Assembly (NCBI GenBank): GCA_038503035.1
Contig: JAVSML010024016.1
Location: forward strand, 852,558 to 916,557
Length of the DNA stretch: 64,000 bases
Source of the DNA: Crocodylus rhombifer
Lineage: Eukaryota > Chordata > Crocodylia > Crocodylidae
Direction of reading: 5' to 3'
Below, piece after piece: positions 11,955-23,774 of the stretch (the first letter of the stretch is position 1; each line of letters opens with the position of its first letter). The position numbers and the translations under genes are program-made. The notes below the pieces were generated by a model. The model saw only the letters and a program-made list of their open reading frames with translations, did no database searches and was not told the origin of the DNA.

Positions 11955-12379
11955 CTCTAGATGTTCCCTCAGTTGACTAGGATGTGCCAAAGAGGCTAGC
12001 TGAGTGCATAAGTCATGAATAGATGTAACACTAACCATTTTAAAAGATGAGGGGACTTACCAAACAGGAGAGCATTTCAGGTGCAACTGTTTTATCTGTT
12101 TGCTCATCTGCTCTTATAGTGAAGCTAAACTGCTGTAATGTTTAACTTGAAAGAACCAAGTTTAAGGTTGTGGCAGTTTAGTTTCCATTCAGGAAGAAAA
12201 AGATTAGATAGATAAAGTTTATGGCAACTTCCTCTGAAGTGTTACAAATTAAAAGCATTTGTTTGTTTCTGTGTTTTAAATGGTTCATAACATTTGCTTG
12301 GGATAGCAGTGATGGAGTACATGGTAATTGTGCTCACATGAAATTTCCCAAAACCTAGCTACTTGGACTTATAGGTGAT
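11955..12379. other. intronic stretch, nothing recognised
   Basis: AT-rich, no frame, no bounded repeat. Confidence 0.4.
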
Positions 12380-12600
12380 GTGGAGGGGGAGGTATGGGGG
12401 GCATGTGCCCCCCAGATTTCTGTAATGATGGTGGGGTGCAGGGCTGCAGCCTGGCCAAAGCCAGGGCCCAGCAGCAGCAGGGACTGCAACAGCACAATTT
12501 CTGTGCTGATGGTGGGGAATGGAGCTGAAGCCCGGCTGGATCCAGCATCCAGTGACCAGCAGCAGCAGGGTGGTGGTGGTGGCACAGAGTTGTGCCTTCT
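12380..12600. repeat. GC-rich diverged tandem duplication
   Basis: Two units of about 80-85 bp begin 'atttctgtaatgatggtgggg' (about 12417) and 'atttctgtgctgatggtgggg' (about 12500). Each ends in a cagcagcagcaggg run. The block is preceded by a short palindrome, gggggcatgtgcccccc. It is probably the core of an old non-autonomous transposon. Its 'ggggcacatgccccc' motif is also seen near 32018. Confidence 0.5.
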
Positions 12601-14599
12601 CACTGTCAACACTTACATGTCGGCTGTGTTTGGAGCAGATGTTTGGTTCAGGATTTGGGGCATAATTAACTTAAGTGTAATCTATATCCATTTCAAAGGA
12701 GTTGGAATGTAGGTCTGATCTAAACTAAAATGTGAATTTTGCATCAGAGTTAGTGAACAACTAGGTACTATTCATCTGTATAAAAGACTTCAGGAGGATT
12801 CCATATCTCGTTAGATGACAAAAAGAAGAAAAAAAAGACTACCATGAAATGGGAAATATCTCTGTCATTAAGGCTGAGATTAGCTTATTACTTAAGAGCC
12901 AACTTTGTTAAGTGCTCTAAAATTGTATTAAGGATTCTAGTGTCCCAGCTATAATGAATTTTTTCATAAAAATGCCCTGTAAATTTTAGTACAGTAGTAT
13001 AATAGCTCCATAGTAGAACAGAATAAACTATTACTGAAGTAATTCCTTAACTGTAGCACACATGGTTGTCTTGAGATTGACAAAATCTAATGGTCCTTAG
13101 AAAAGTTCATTTGATCAGATACATTTTTGTTCTCAATTTCTCCAGTTAGTTAGGAAACTCGCATACAGATCTTTCAGACAACAAAGTGACATTCAAAGGA
13201 GCATTTCACAAAGTCCTAAGAAAAGAAAAACATTTATTGTAAGATTTGTATACTGAATACATCATTTCTCATGCTTTGTTATGCCAAAGTCAAAGTTGCA
13301 TAGTTATTCACATATTAACTATTCATATCTGTTGTGCCAGGAGGGAGGTCTATAACAAGAGCTAATATTGTATCAGTAATAATGCCTAATTAGTAAATCA
13401 TTCAAGACTACATAGTATTAGCCACATTATGGATACATTTAAGAATGGAACATGCCCCTGTATCATTGCATTTACATTAGAGATATGACAAGTACCTAAT
13501 TTGGATGTGATCTGTACAAGACACAAACCAGACTATGAAAATACAGTGCAGCCACCTACCCCATTTAGTGTGACCACCTATAGAGAGAACTATGGCAACA
13601 GAGCAAATGGTTGGTGGAACCCTTCCAAAAGATATGGAAGGTCCAGAGATGGGCAAATTGTTGCCGCCTCAAGAAGCTGAGAAGGAGCTTCAACTACAAA
13701 ACCACCATTAAACATATTGTGCTCTACCTACATCTAGTGGCATCCACTGTCACCAAGCCAGAAGCCAGTGGTGTCGGCAGGGTTGATGCCTCAAGCAGGA
13801 GAGTTCAGAGGAAAAGAAAGCACAGCAGAAACCTGGCTGTGGCCTCTTGACTTGACTTTCCTCATGGGCCCACAACCCAGGGCCCAGCACATGTTGCACC
13901 CAGAGGAGGGTTATGGAATATGCCTTGGAAAATATGGCCTTGGGGTGCATGTGGGGACCCCCATCTTACTCTAGAGGTCCCCCTCTCCTCCTCCCCTTGC
14001 TACTGCTTCCTCTAGACTTCCACTCAACTCCACAGCCCACTGCCTTTCCACCTACAGTTGTCTCGGGTGTCCCTCCCACTCTCCTGGTCCTGTCTGGTGA
14101 GGTGCACCTTGTTCTCACTACCTCACTGACTCCCTGTTTTGTTCATAGCCTTGCCCTGATTCCCTCTTACACCCCACTGGGTGTTGCTCATGTCCCTAAT
14201 CTAGTCTGTATCTCACCCCTTCCAGGGCCCCTAAAGCTAGCCCAAAAACCCAAACCTAACTGTGGCTAATCTCCCTGAAGTTCTCATAGCCACCTCGCTC
14301 TTTGAGACCTGGCTCAGCTATGTCCACCTGCCCATTCATGCAGGTGGCTGTGGACCTTGCCCCCTGCCTATAGGTAGCCATGACTCCCCCTCCCCCCCCA
14401 ACTGGACCCAGGTGCAGGGAGTCAAAGTCCTTGTGGTCATGCTCTGAGCATGACTATATTTTCTAGATGCACAGGGTTCTCCAGGACTAGAAATAATTAA
14501 CAGAAAGTCTCTAGCTATGGAGATTTCATGTAGACTTTACCACACCTGAAGCTCTCCTGTGAAATATGAATTTTCATTTCTACCTAGGAGAACTTTTAC
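12601..14599. other. intronic stretch, nothing firmly recognised
   Basis: 12.6-13.55 kb is AT-rich intron. 13.55-14.46 kb is richer in C and contains two overlapping medium-length frames without recognisable motifs, possibly a decayed repeat. I could not define boundaries. Confidence 0.35.
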
Positions 14600-14705
14600 A
14601 ATCTCCTATACCTGATGAAGGGTGCCTGTGCCCAAAAGCTTGCAAATAAAGACCTTTTTTTGGTGCAAATATCTAGTTGGTCCAATAAAAGATATCACCT
14701 CTGCC
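14600..14705 (+). repeat. retroposon 3'-tail family copy
   Basis: This copy carries 'cctgatgaagggtgcctgtg', 'aaaagcttgcaaataaagac' and 'agttggtccaataaaagata', ending in 'tcacct'. It is the least degraded of the copies in the window, along with the one at 51135. No target duplication was identified here. Confidence 0.65.
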
Positions 14706-14889
14706 ATGAGTTTTGAGTCCTAGTTATGTAGAGGCACTTTTTGGCTAGAAACAGCTGGAAATTTGCAGCTGATTAAAGTGGCTATAGTTAACTATGTAAG
14801 CCCTCCACCCCAAACAGGAGAAATGTGCAGGAATAGAATTTAAAGTCCTGATATAGCTATGTAAGTTACATATATACTTTGGGCAATAC

Positions 14890-15832
14890 CATATATACTT
14901 GAATATAAAATGACCCCCCAATTATTAGAATCTATATATGGAAAATGTATAAATTTGTTATAATTTTCCAAGTATAGAATCTAACTATTGGGGAGCTGTC
15001 TTAGAATCATAGAAGTAAGGTCGCAAGGGACCTTGTAGATCTTCAAGTCCAACTCCTGGCCTGGGCAGGAGAAAAACTGGGTTCAAATGACTCCAGCCAG
15101 GTAGGCATCCAGCCTCTTCTTAAAGACCCCCATGGTAGGAGCCAGCACCACTTCCCTTGGAAGTTGGTTCCAGCTCCTAGCCACCCTAACTGTGAAGTAG
15201 TTCTTGCGGATGATAGAAATTCCCCCTTCCCCCAACACTGCCACAACAGGAAAAGCAGCAGCTGGCGGGAAGGGGGAAGGATCAGGTGGCTCCCTTGCCC
15301 TCTGCCCCATCCATTTCTTCCTGAAACTTCTTGCCCCCATGCCACCTGCACCCCCCCCATCCCAGCTTCCCAAACCTCTGCCTCTTCCCCCTCTACTCCC
15401 TCCAGTTTCTGCCTCTTTCCTTCCCCCCACCCTTACTGTCAGAAGCTGCTGGGGCTGCTCCGACCTGGAGCACAACACGTAGAAGCTGCCTGGCCATGCA
15501 GCTGTGTGGACACTACTGATTGGCAAGGCGGTGCCAGGACTGCCCATTGGCTTGGGAGGGGAAGTACTTTCCATGTGCTCCCAGCCCAGGAGAGACCGCA
15601 GCTGGATCAGGATCTGAACTATTCTTCACAGTAAAGGGGAAGGAGGCAGATGGGGGGAGCAGAAGCTGCTGTGGATCTGACTCTGGCCCTGATCCAGGGT
15701 CAGGACCAGTTAGAGCTGCAGCAGCTGCCTGCTCCGTCCCTCCACTTTGTATGCAAATATTAGATGAGGGGCTTTTTCCCCATGCTGTTTGGGGAAAAAA
15801 ACCCTCATCTTATATTTTAGTAAATACAGTAG
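14890..15832. mobile_element. terminal-inverted-repeat element interrupted by a CR1 fragment
   Basis: The left end, 'atatacttgaatataaaatgacccccc', and the right end, 'cctcatcttatattttagtaaatacag', are inverted relatives. A similar end occurs at 56926-57000 (gcatttactttacgataagatgacctgaatataag). A CR1 3' end (15003-15215) is inserted near the left side. The GC-rich remainder accounts for the 100-160-codon frames in this area. I give it no superfamily name. Confidence 0.5.
15003..15215 (-). mobile_element. CR1 LINE 3'-end fragment
   Basis: A clear CR1 3' terminus in minus orientation. It begins with 'agaatcatagaagtaaggtcgcaagggacc' broken into the usual blocks, and extends through the 'ggtaggagccagcaccacttccc' region to the 'ccctaactgtgaagtagtt' block, where it is truncated. 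The encoded tail is FTVRVARSWNQLPREVVLAPT.GVFKKRLDAYL, the conserved CR1 ORF2 C-terminus. Confidence 0.9.
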
Positions 15833-15872
15833 GATACCACCCTAAGTTGCCATCACATCTAATGGCTTAAAC

Positions 15873-16204
15873 CAGTGTTTCTCAACCTTTTCACTTAAGG
15901 CACACCTCACTAGACTCAAAGCATCCCTAGTTAGACTCAAAGCACCCTTGGAAAATGCTAGCTTAGTTTTCATCCATTTTTGACTATGGAAAATAATAGA
16001 GAAAGTCTTCCGTTGCAAAGAACTCAGAAAGACCACAATCAGGTCAGAATGTATTAACACTGTCCTATTTGAAAGCTCTAGGCTTATCTTGTGAATCATG
16101 TTTGCAAATCTAATAGTGCTCATATTGTATGACACCCTGCTGCATCCTTCCAAGGAACTTAAGGCACCCCAAGTGTGCTGGAGCACCCTGGTTGAGAACC
16201 ACTG
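15873..16204. mobile_element. hAT-like MITE with 8-bp target duplication
   Basis: The termini are 'cagtgtttctcaacc' and its inverted counterpart 'ggttgagaaccactg', the widespread 'cagtg.ttctcaacc' hAT type. The flanking 8-mers are gcttaaac (15865-15872) and gcttagac (16205-16212), 7 of 8 identical. The 332-bp interior has repeated 'ctagactcaaagca' units and no coding capacity. Confidence 0.85.
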
Positions 16205-16814
16205 GCTTAGACAGTCAAAGAGCATTAGAATCTACACTACTGAATAGTAATATAATGTCACCCCAAGTGGCAGACTCCCAAGATCCATATAAGGCTCCAG
16301 GACAATGACAATATACTCAAAGCTTTCAGTGAACATAAATATTACTGTAGGATATTTTGGTCATGCTGTGCAAAGTTTTGTTAAAACAGCCATCTGTGGC
16401 CTGCTTGATTGCCCGTGGCAAAAAGCAGATATTTTTCAGCATTCCCTTTTTACATTCCTTTTCTATCTCTATACAACTCACAAATACGTAGAACTGGGTA
16501 TCTCTGTGGAATCAGATGCTACATTTATCTGATGGAAAACAAAAGGATTCTGACAATCTTGTGCTCTGCTGCACTCTGTGAAACCTCTGCCATTCAGATG
16601 CTCAGGCACTATAGGAATGAATAGCGTATAAACATTTATCACTGAAATAGATCCTAGGCCCTCTTGAAGAGCTACCTTTCAAGGCAAACTGCAGGCATTT
16701 CAGTACTTCATCTATGCAGTGAAGTCTCCAATAGTTCATAAGCTGAACACTCAAGAAGCTTCACATCTAGGCAACACACCATAAATAAAACAAATCTGAG
16801 CAGTTCAGCCACAC
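16205..16814. other. intronic stretch, nothing recognised
   Basis: AT-rich intron with no supported feature. Confidence 0.4.
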
Positions 16815-17030
16815 TGGGTGCTTCTATGCGACATGTTTACTGCAGGTTGTCTGATTAGCTCCACAATAATCATCTCAGTGTCTACACATGCAGTGCTATT
16901 AGAATGGAGAAAACTAATTAACTCTGTAGTAGGCTAGTACTTGTATATACAAGTACTATACTACTGTGGAGTTTTTTACTCCACAGCCCCACATGTGTAG
17001 ACATTGATGGGGTTGGCTAGAGTATGAGGG
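16815..17030. mobile_element. fold-back DNA element ('gtctacacatg' type)
   Basis: 'gggtgcttctatgcgacatg' on the left and 'ccccacatgtgtagacattg' on the right form the characteristic ends. Inside lies 'gtctacacatgcagtgctattagaatggag', and the centre has a near-perfect palindrome, acttgtatatacaagt. Related sequence is found at 57235-57480 and 59405-60335. It is a non-autonomous DNA transposon relic. Confidence 0.55.
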
Positions 17031-18479
17031 TGCATCAGTGCAGGGACTGCCTGCCAGCTAGCCCCATGCTGAAGTACCTTCGTGCCCCTGCCAGCCCCTT
17101 GACAGCATGCTGAGCTGGGTCAGAGGAGCCCCTGGCTGGCTATAATGAACCTGCCTCTCTCAGTGCTTGGAGAGGTGCACAAGGGGAGCTATAACTCTTA
17201 ACATTTCCAAACTTAAACATGCTTACTTTGCAAACTAAATAAAGGTCTTTTAATGTAGAACTGCTGTTGTCTGAAGAGCAAAGTGAGGTATTTTCAATTG
17301 AGTTAGTGAACACTGTAAAGCAATCTTGGACTGTATATAAAATGTGGCATTTTTCTATCTTTATTCCACAGCAAGAAATATTATTAATGCTGATCCCAGC
17401 CTGGCCTTTAGTACCTTGTGCTCTTCTGAATATTCTGTTCAGCAAAAATCAAATTTTGACAACCAGGACATGCCCCTTCCACACCCACTTCCTCCTTAAA
17501 GCTGGCAATATACATGGGGAATAATGTTCAAGTACCCTAGTTCATCCACCCATTTGCGTGGCTGCATTGCATAATGGAAGGTTTAAGTGCAGCAGCTGGG
17601 CAGAGCTGCAGTTGCAATACAAGACCCCACCATGGGGAGAATCACATCCCTCACCTGGCTGGAGTGCATGTGACCAAAGAAAGAAGGTGTGTACAAACTT
17701 TGAGGCTTTGAATAGACATTGCATTTGTCCTGAGAGAAAGCCTTTTGGAGAAGTTACATGTTCAGGCTAGCGAGGGCCTAGAGGACTGAAAGGTAAGAAC
17801 CCCGTGCTCTCATTCTGTGGGACAACAGTGATCTGAGATTTGGGGTACTGGGTGGGGGGAGGCAGGACAGGTGGGGTGTTTACATTAATATGTAGCCTTG
17901 AGTGGTTATCCTGTAGTGTAACATGAGCTGTGTAGCACAGATCAGAGAATTCTGCCTTGGAGTGACAACTTTGAGCTGCCTAATGAGTTCTTAAAACTAG
18001 TTTCAGGGCCAGGGGTTAAGAGCTTCAGGAGCTGCCCAAAATTACCGTGTAACAAGGCTATGAGTTTGTAAAGTTACTGTGGGTCATTCCCAGGACAAGC
18101 TGGCCAGGTTGTAGGTTCTCACTTGACACCTGCTGTATAGTCTGTATCTGTGTAGGACACAGGGGTCTTCTGGCCATGGTGATTGTAAGGAATGAAGTGG
18201 GAAGTGCATGTAGTCCATGAGTTTAATGATGGGCAAATAGAAGTGTAGTTCCAGGTGGCATCGTGAGCAGGTGACACACTTGTCAAATGTAGATGTGAGA
18301 TTCTTTCAGTGTGGTAGGCCAAAAATCTGACTCTGTGCTCCAGCACAGTACTGTGACTTTTTCGGCAAATTTCATGATGAAATGATACATGACTACTAGT
18401 CTGGTAGCACTCTTTCCCACACTTGTGGCTGAAGTAATTTAGTTATGAAGGCCCTGGGACAAGCATAAAACAAAAACTG
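17031..18479. other. intronic stretch, nothing firmly recognised
   Basis: No exon seen. The part near 18 kb could hold 5' remains of the Ty3/gypsy element that starts to be recognisable at about 18480, but I cannot align it by eye. Confidence 0.35.
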
Positions 18480-20400
18480 TTGCATGCGTCCTATAGGGAC
18501 AGGTCTCCAAACAGACATGCAATGAATGCCCAGCTTACAAAACCACATGTAGGCCCAACTACTAAAGACAAAAATGAGGATGCCTTCCTGAAGTACATTC
18601 TAGTTACTGGAGTTGAGTCAAGTTGTTACACTGCAGGCACAATGCTCCACAGCACTACCATCTATTACAGTAATTCCTGAGAACTACAAATCTGCCTTGG
18701 GTCACCTCAAGAAACAAGGAACTATTTGGACCTGAGAAGAGATCCCTACAGACTGTTGGGATGCTGAGTGAGTAGCTGCAGTACTGTAGTACAACACAAC
18801 ATTTATTTGGTCCATAAGAAAGTTATCAAGCCAGTTGATAAGCTTTCCAGGTGCTGTTCATGTCTGGTCAAAATAGTAAAATCTTCTGGAAATGTGTACA
18901 TATGCACCAACATCTCTGAACTCAACAAGAGTGAGAAATGTGAACGCTACCCCAGTCTAGCAGTTGAACACACACTTGGCACTTACAAAAAGCAAAAATA
19001 TTTAGCAAATTTGATACCAAACTTGACAGATACCACTTTCTCAGGAGTTGTCTATTCTCACCACATTCATTACTCCATTTGGGAAATAGAGATTTGAATG
19101 CTTACCATTTGGGTTATCTTCTGTACCTGAGATCGTTCAGAAGATGATTAGCCAGCGGTTAGAGGGTCTAGCTGTTAGAAGGTCTAGAAGGGGCAGCCTT
19201 CCATTTTAATTACATCTTGATCCATGACCCTAGTATACAGATCTACCAGGATTGCCCATACAAGTTGGTACATATACTTCAGGAAGTAGAGTACTTTAGA
19301 CTTACTCTAAATCTGAACAGATGTGAGTTGGGTAAAGACAATACCCAATTCTGATCCTTTGCCCCTCTCATCATTTGGCCATTTTCAACCCATCCATGGG
19401 CTCTCCACTCACAACTTTCTCAAAAGACTAGGAGTTTTACCTGTGTTATTTCAGTCCCTCACTTTGCTTAGATTAATGGGTACACTGAGGCTACAAGAAA
19501 AGATAGTCAAATCCCATAAAGAAAAAACATAGGTCACCCATACAAGATTTTTTTGGCATATCTTGCTACATCATTTGCAAATGGTTTCAGCCTAGCTGAA
19601 CTACTCATGAGCAGGTACCTTCACATTCCCATTCCACTAAGTCCACTACAGTTCAAACCTCATATCCATGAGAACTGCATTCTTCAAGCAAGGGAAAGTA
19701 AACATATGCAACAATAAGAGATACATTATGACAGACATCATGGATTGCAAGAACTTCCTGAACTCCAGCTTTGTTGATCAGTCTGGATCCTTTATGGACT
19801 GACACTTAAGGACAGAGCAAGGGAATACAACTCTCTCCAAGAGTATGTTGAATCACCATATAGGCTGCTCCATGAATCTTATATTCCAACACCCTTCACC
19901 ACAAATGGTTCAGGAAACAATACTTGACACTCAGATGAGACACCAATGCCAATTTCTTATTCAACTTCAGACACTGTTGATTTTGCAGCACTTCCACCAA
20001 AAAGTGCTGGCTTGTGCTTCTTCTATCACAGGAGTGGATGTTGGTAAAATCTTCCAGGAGACTAGATTTCTAAAGATCTTTGTTACATGAGTTGGTTTTA
20101 AAGAGGTAGATGTGTAATAATGCAGTCTGCCTGTGCAGTTGCTACATATACTTCAGGAAGTAGAGTACTTTACAGTGTAGTTAGGTGTCTATATAGTACA
20201 GTCAGCCTGGCATGACAGATCATCTGCTGAGGTCTAGAAGCACAGAGCTGTTTGAGAACCTGAGGGTGGGAAGGGGTTGTACTGCGTGGAGTTACAATAT
20301 AACAGTATTGTTTTCCCTTTTTGCTGGAAGTTGCCATTGTGCTGTTTGTACTGGAATAAGCCTACTTTCCAGACGAGAAAACATTACTTCCATTTTCCCC
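18480..20400 (+). mobile_element. decayed Ty3/gypsy LTR retrotransposon (pol region and 3' LTR)
   Basis: Scattered plus-strand frames preserve Ty3/gypsy order. There is a protease-proximal block (KNEDAFLKYILVTGVESS at 18568-18620, then LPWVTSRNKELFGPEKRSLQ at about 18692-18750). A reverse-transcriptase block follows, at about 18860-19030: SSGNVYICTNISELNKSEK, then CERYPSLAVEHTLG, corresponding to the family's GKVRICVDL..LN and RERYPLP regions. Next comes an LPFGLSSVPE-like block (about 19108-19140). Stops and frameshifts separate every block, and the catalytic YVDD-type motif is not visible. A purine-rich tract at about 20099-20112 (aaagaggtaga) precedes TGTGTAATAATG, a likely 3' LTR start running to about 20395. 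The element is certainly inactive. No 5' LTR was identified. Confidence 0.75.
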
Positions 20401-20867
20401 ATGTTATTAGCTACCCCCAACAAGATATATAATTTTAATTGCATCAAATGTGAGAAAGAAGGGGAAGTTTCATTGCTCTCTGCAATGTAAAGGTCAACTT
20501 TAATTAAATACACTCTTGCTTGCTTCAGCAGTTCAGAATCTTGCACAAGTCCTATGAATAAAAAGGTTTAAGGGGATTTGAGTAGCATTAAACACAGAAC
20601 TTGAATGGATTTTCTATTGAAACTTGCCCTAAATCAGTTAATATCCAATTCTCAGATATGATTTGTAGCATACAATTATTACAGGGTTTCCTTTCTTTAA
20701 ATTTACAGGAGCCACAATACACTAAAGCAAAAGCTAATAATTGCTGTTTACAGATGTGAAAAACCACAAAAAACAGCACTTTAAATTCTGTGCGTCCTCG
20801 TGCCGAGCCCAACACATGCCCATGAGAGGCATTGTGTTAGACCTAGTTTGCCCAATGTCTGTGTAGA
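20401..20867. other. intronic stretch, nothing recognised
   Basis: AT-rich, with no supported feature. Confidence 0.4.
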
Positions 20868-20975
20868 TCGGGTGCTTTAGCAGGGCTTTTCTGGTCCATT
20901 TATCTACTAGCTGATTGAATCAGCTAGTAGATAAAAGTGCCAAAAAGCCCTTCTGAAGCCTCTGATTTATACGGA
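20868..20975. mobile_element. fold-back element with perfect 18-bp arms
   Basis: tttatctactagctgatt (20899-20916), one G, then its exact reverse complement (20918-20935). The similarity extends outward: 'gggcttttctgg' pairs imperfectly with 'ccaaaaagccc'. It is most likely a short palindromic MITE. A hairpin RNA from the COL15A1 intron would also fit the shape, but nothing shows that it is transcribed separately. Confidence 0.6.
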
Positions 20976-22225
20976 TGCTGTAGAGCCGGGTCAAACTAAC
21001 ACACTGTGTCTTCCAGCAAAGGGCTTTTTTTTCACCCCCCACATCCATCACCAACTTTTAACCATACAGAAGGGCTTGTTTCAATCTTTGTGAACGTGTG
21101 GTTTAAATTGTCCACATAGTTTGAGAAACAAACTGGAAAATTGAAAGTACAGACTGTCCAGCAAAACCAAAGATAAGTTTCATTCATGGTTATGCTTTAG
21201 TTTCATAGCTCATAAATTAACATTTATGGTTTAAGCAAACAATAAGTGAGGTTCTTGTTTCAGATTCAATTCTCACAACATTTCATATCAAAATGTGTGA
21301 GTTTACTGTGTAAGATACTTACACTGACAAATATATTTGTGCAACACTACTTGCATTAAAATTGATTCCTGTATAATTTACTGGCTGATTCAATTATTTT
21401 GTAGTATTTACTTCATGAATGTTTTATGGAAAGTTATCTTGAAATTATACATAAGAAGGTTTGGGGAAATAAGCTTTTCTTTTTTCATTTTGCTGGAGGG
21501 TGAAGTCAGTCATCCCCTGAGAAACCCTATCCACTTACCTACTGTAACTGGGTGCTAACTCCTATTTCATGTTATATACCCAAACGGCACATACCCAAAC
21601 ACATAATTGCAGTTTTTGGCACTTATGCATAGTTTAGAATTCTATGTCACTCTGAGGCAAAGTAGGATCCCCTGGGCACATACCTACCGGAAGTCAAGTA
21701 CTAGAGGTGGATGGGCTTCCCATGTCTTATTCTAGTGAGTAAGTGACTCGGGTTCTAAGGCCCTCTTCAGAGAGGGGATTGACCCTGTATTGTCTGCTTC
21801 CTGACAGAGTGCTCTTTTCACAGGTTAGACATTATCCAGAGCATTATTTGTTAAGAAAAAGTTTAAAACGCAAGTCTCCTGCTCACTGTCCAAATGCGGT
21901 AACCAGTCGATTATGGGACTTAAACACAGGAAAGCCTTCTTCTTTCCCCACCAGTTATAGGATTTTGTCCAGTCACAGTTTCAGAAATTACCCAGCTTTA
22001 TACAGGTACCTGAGAACATGTGGGCAGATACCTTCCTAGCAGTATCATAGCTTTACTGAACATGCTGAGTAGACACATGCATGCTTCTGTATCCAAAATG
22101 ATTCATACACTGTAAGTGCCAAAAACAGTAGTTACATGGCTGTGTATATGATATTTGGGCTCATGAAATGAAGCAGGATTCTGCCCTGGAGGCCACATTC
22201 TGTTACATATATTGGGCATCTAAGG
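20976..22225. other. intronic stretch, nothing recognised
   Basis: No exon or bounded repeat. 21.57-22.2 kb has two similar 'tgccaaaaac/gtttttggcac'-type segments of uncertain meaning. Confidence 0.35.
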
Positions 22226-22926
22226 GTTGCCAACTATCTGTAAATTTACAGATACTCTGTAAATAACCAGGCTAAGAATGCCTGTTTGTAAAATCCATAA
22301 ATAAAAAGAAAAAAAATCAAGCCATCCATAAAACCACAAAACCACTGGAGCTGATGGAAGCTGTCTGGTGGGAAACCACCTAGTGTTCCAGCAGGAGTTC
22401 AGTACCTTGAAAGCTCTTGTCAAGGCTTCATATTTCACAGAATCCTATGTCACTCCTTCCCCAGCCCCCAACCATGTGCTGGTGCTCTTGGTGCTGCCTC
22501 CCATCTGCCGGTAACACTGCTGGGTCAGGTAGGCAGATAGTGGTCTTTCTTTGGGAATTTGTGCTGTGAACGGGGAGAGGTAAAGCTGGGGGATGGTCTG
22601 TAGGGGGCAGCATGGTACAGGGTTCATTCAGGGTACCAAGGTGTGGAGGTGAATAGAGAACACTTGGGATGGGGGTAGCAGAATGTAAAACCATTGCTGC
22701 AGTCAAGTAGGGTTCCCAACCCTATATTTTACTGATCTTCTGAAACTTTACTGACAACCACACTTTTTACTATGGATTAAATCCTGCCCTAGTCCACAGA
22801 TGGCAGAAGGGTTACGTTTACATTACGTAAAACATGTCTAAAAACTTACAACAGTAAAAAGAAATGAGTGTCAGTAAAAAGTCTACGGATTGCCAGTAAA
22901 ATCAAATTCCTCGAGTTGGCAATCCT
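22226..22926. mobile_element. probable terminal-inverted-repeat element
   Basis: 'gggttgccaactatctgtaaat' at the left edge is mirrored by 'cctcgagttggcaatcc' at the right edge, enclosing about 700 bp. The ends also share 'ctgtaaat/ttactg' subterminal motifs. Internal frames are short. Boundaries and superfamily are uncertain. Confidence 0.4.
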
Positions 22927-23774
22927 GGGCACACTTACACCAAACCCACTACAAAAATGAAAAAGAGGAGAAGAGGGAGATTCTGGGATGCTGGAATTTA
23001 ATTCCACCTAAATAATAAATAGCCATGGCCTAATAGTAGGTCTGAGTATTGGATGTTGTGCATCATTACTATTTAGCTAAATTAAAGATTTTTAAGAAAT
23101 CAGAAACAAATACAATAAAGCATTCAAATCAGCCCAACTAGTCCCAAAACAAATAGTGATCACTGTGCTTCATGATCACTGCCTATGACCTATAAAATGG
23201 AGTTACCGTCTGAGGGTATAAAATTAAAAAGGAACTGTTTTTTTTAAGTGAGACTCATCAGATAAAATCGTGGCCCCACTGAGGTCAATGGGAGTTTTGC
23301 AATTGACTTCAGTGGGACCAGAATTTCACCCAGTGTCAACTGTTAATTTGGGAGGTCAGGCTCTTCATACAAAAGCACCACAGCTACTGCTGCAGATGTA
23401 GAACTGGAACTAACACTGTTAAGTTTACTTTAGTCTGTGTATTAAAGGAGCCAAGTCTAGATAGAGGGTTCCCTGACTTCATTCTAAATAGGCAGAGAAC
23501 TTTACTCCTTCAATATCTCAGCCTCTTTCTCTGAGGAAGCACTGTCAACTGGCCTCTTCTGAAGATGAACCATCATGTTTCATTTTTAACTAGCTATCCA
23601 GCAAGTTACCACACAGATATTGCAGACAACTGTCCACACAGCTACACCAGGGGATCACAAATGACTGTGTTCTTGAGTATTGCTGCTATTAATCTCTTCT
23701 GTAACAGTTGCAGACTATGTGATTCTCTTATTCCCAACCAATTTAATAGGTCAAATTAAAAGTGCTCTTAGAAG
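22927..23774. other. intronic stretch with a short palindromic repeat
   Basis: At 23265-23340, 'ccactgaggtcaatggga' and 'attgacttcagtgggacc' form an inverted pair around 'gttttgca'. This 'gacttcaatggga' sequence type is dispersed, with a relative at about 9600-9650. Nothing else recognised. Confidence 0.45.

Noticed and set aside
11298..11980. Several overlapping frames of 100-170 codons
   Set aside because: They lie inside a GC-rich hAT-like element with internal repeats; stop-codon scarcity follows from composition.
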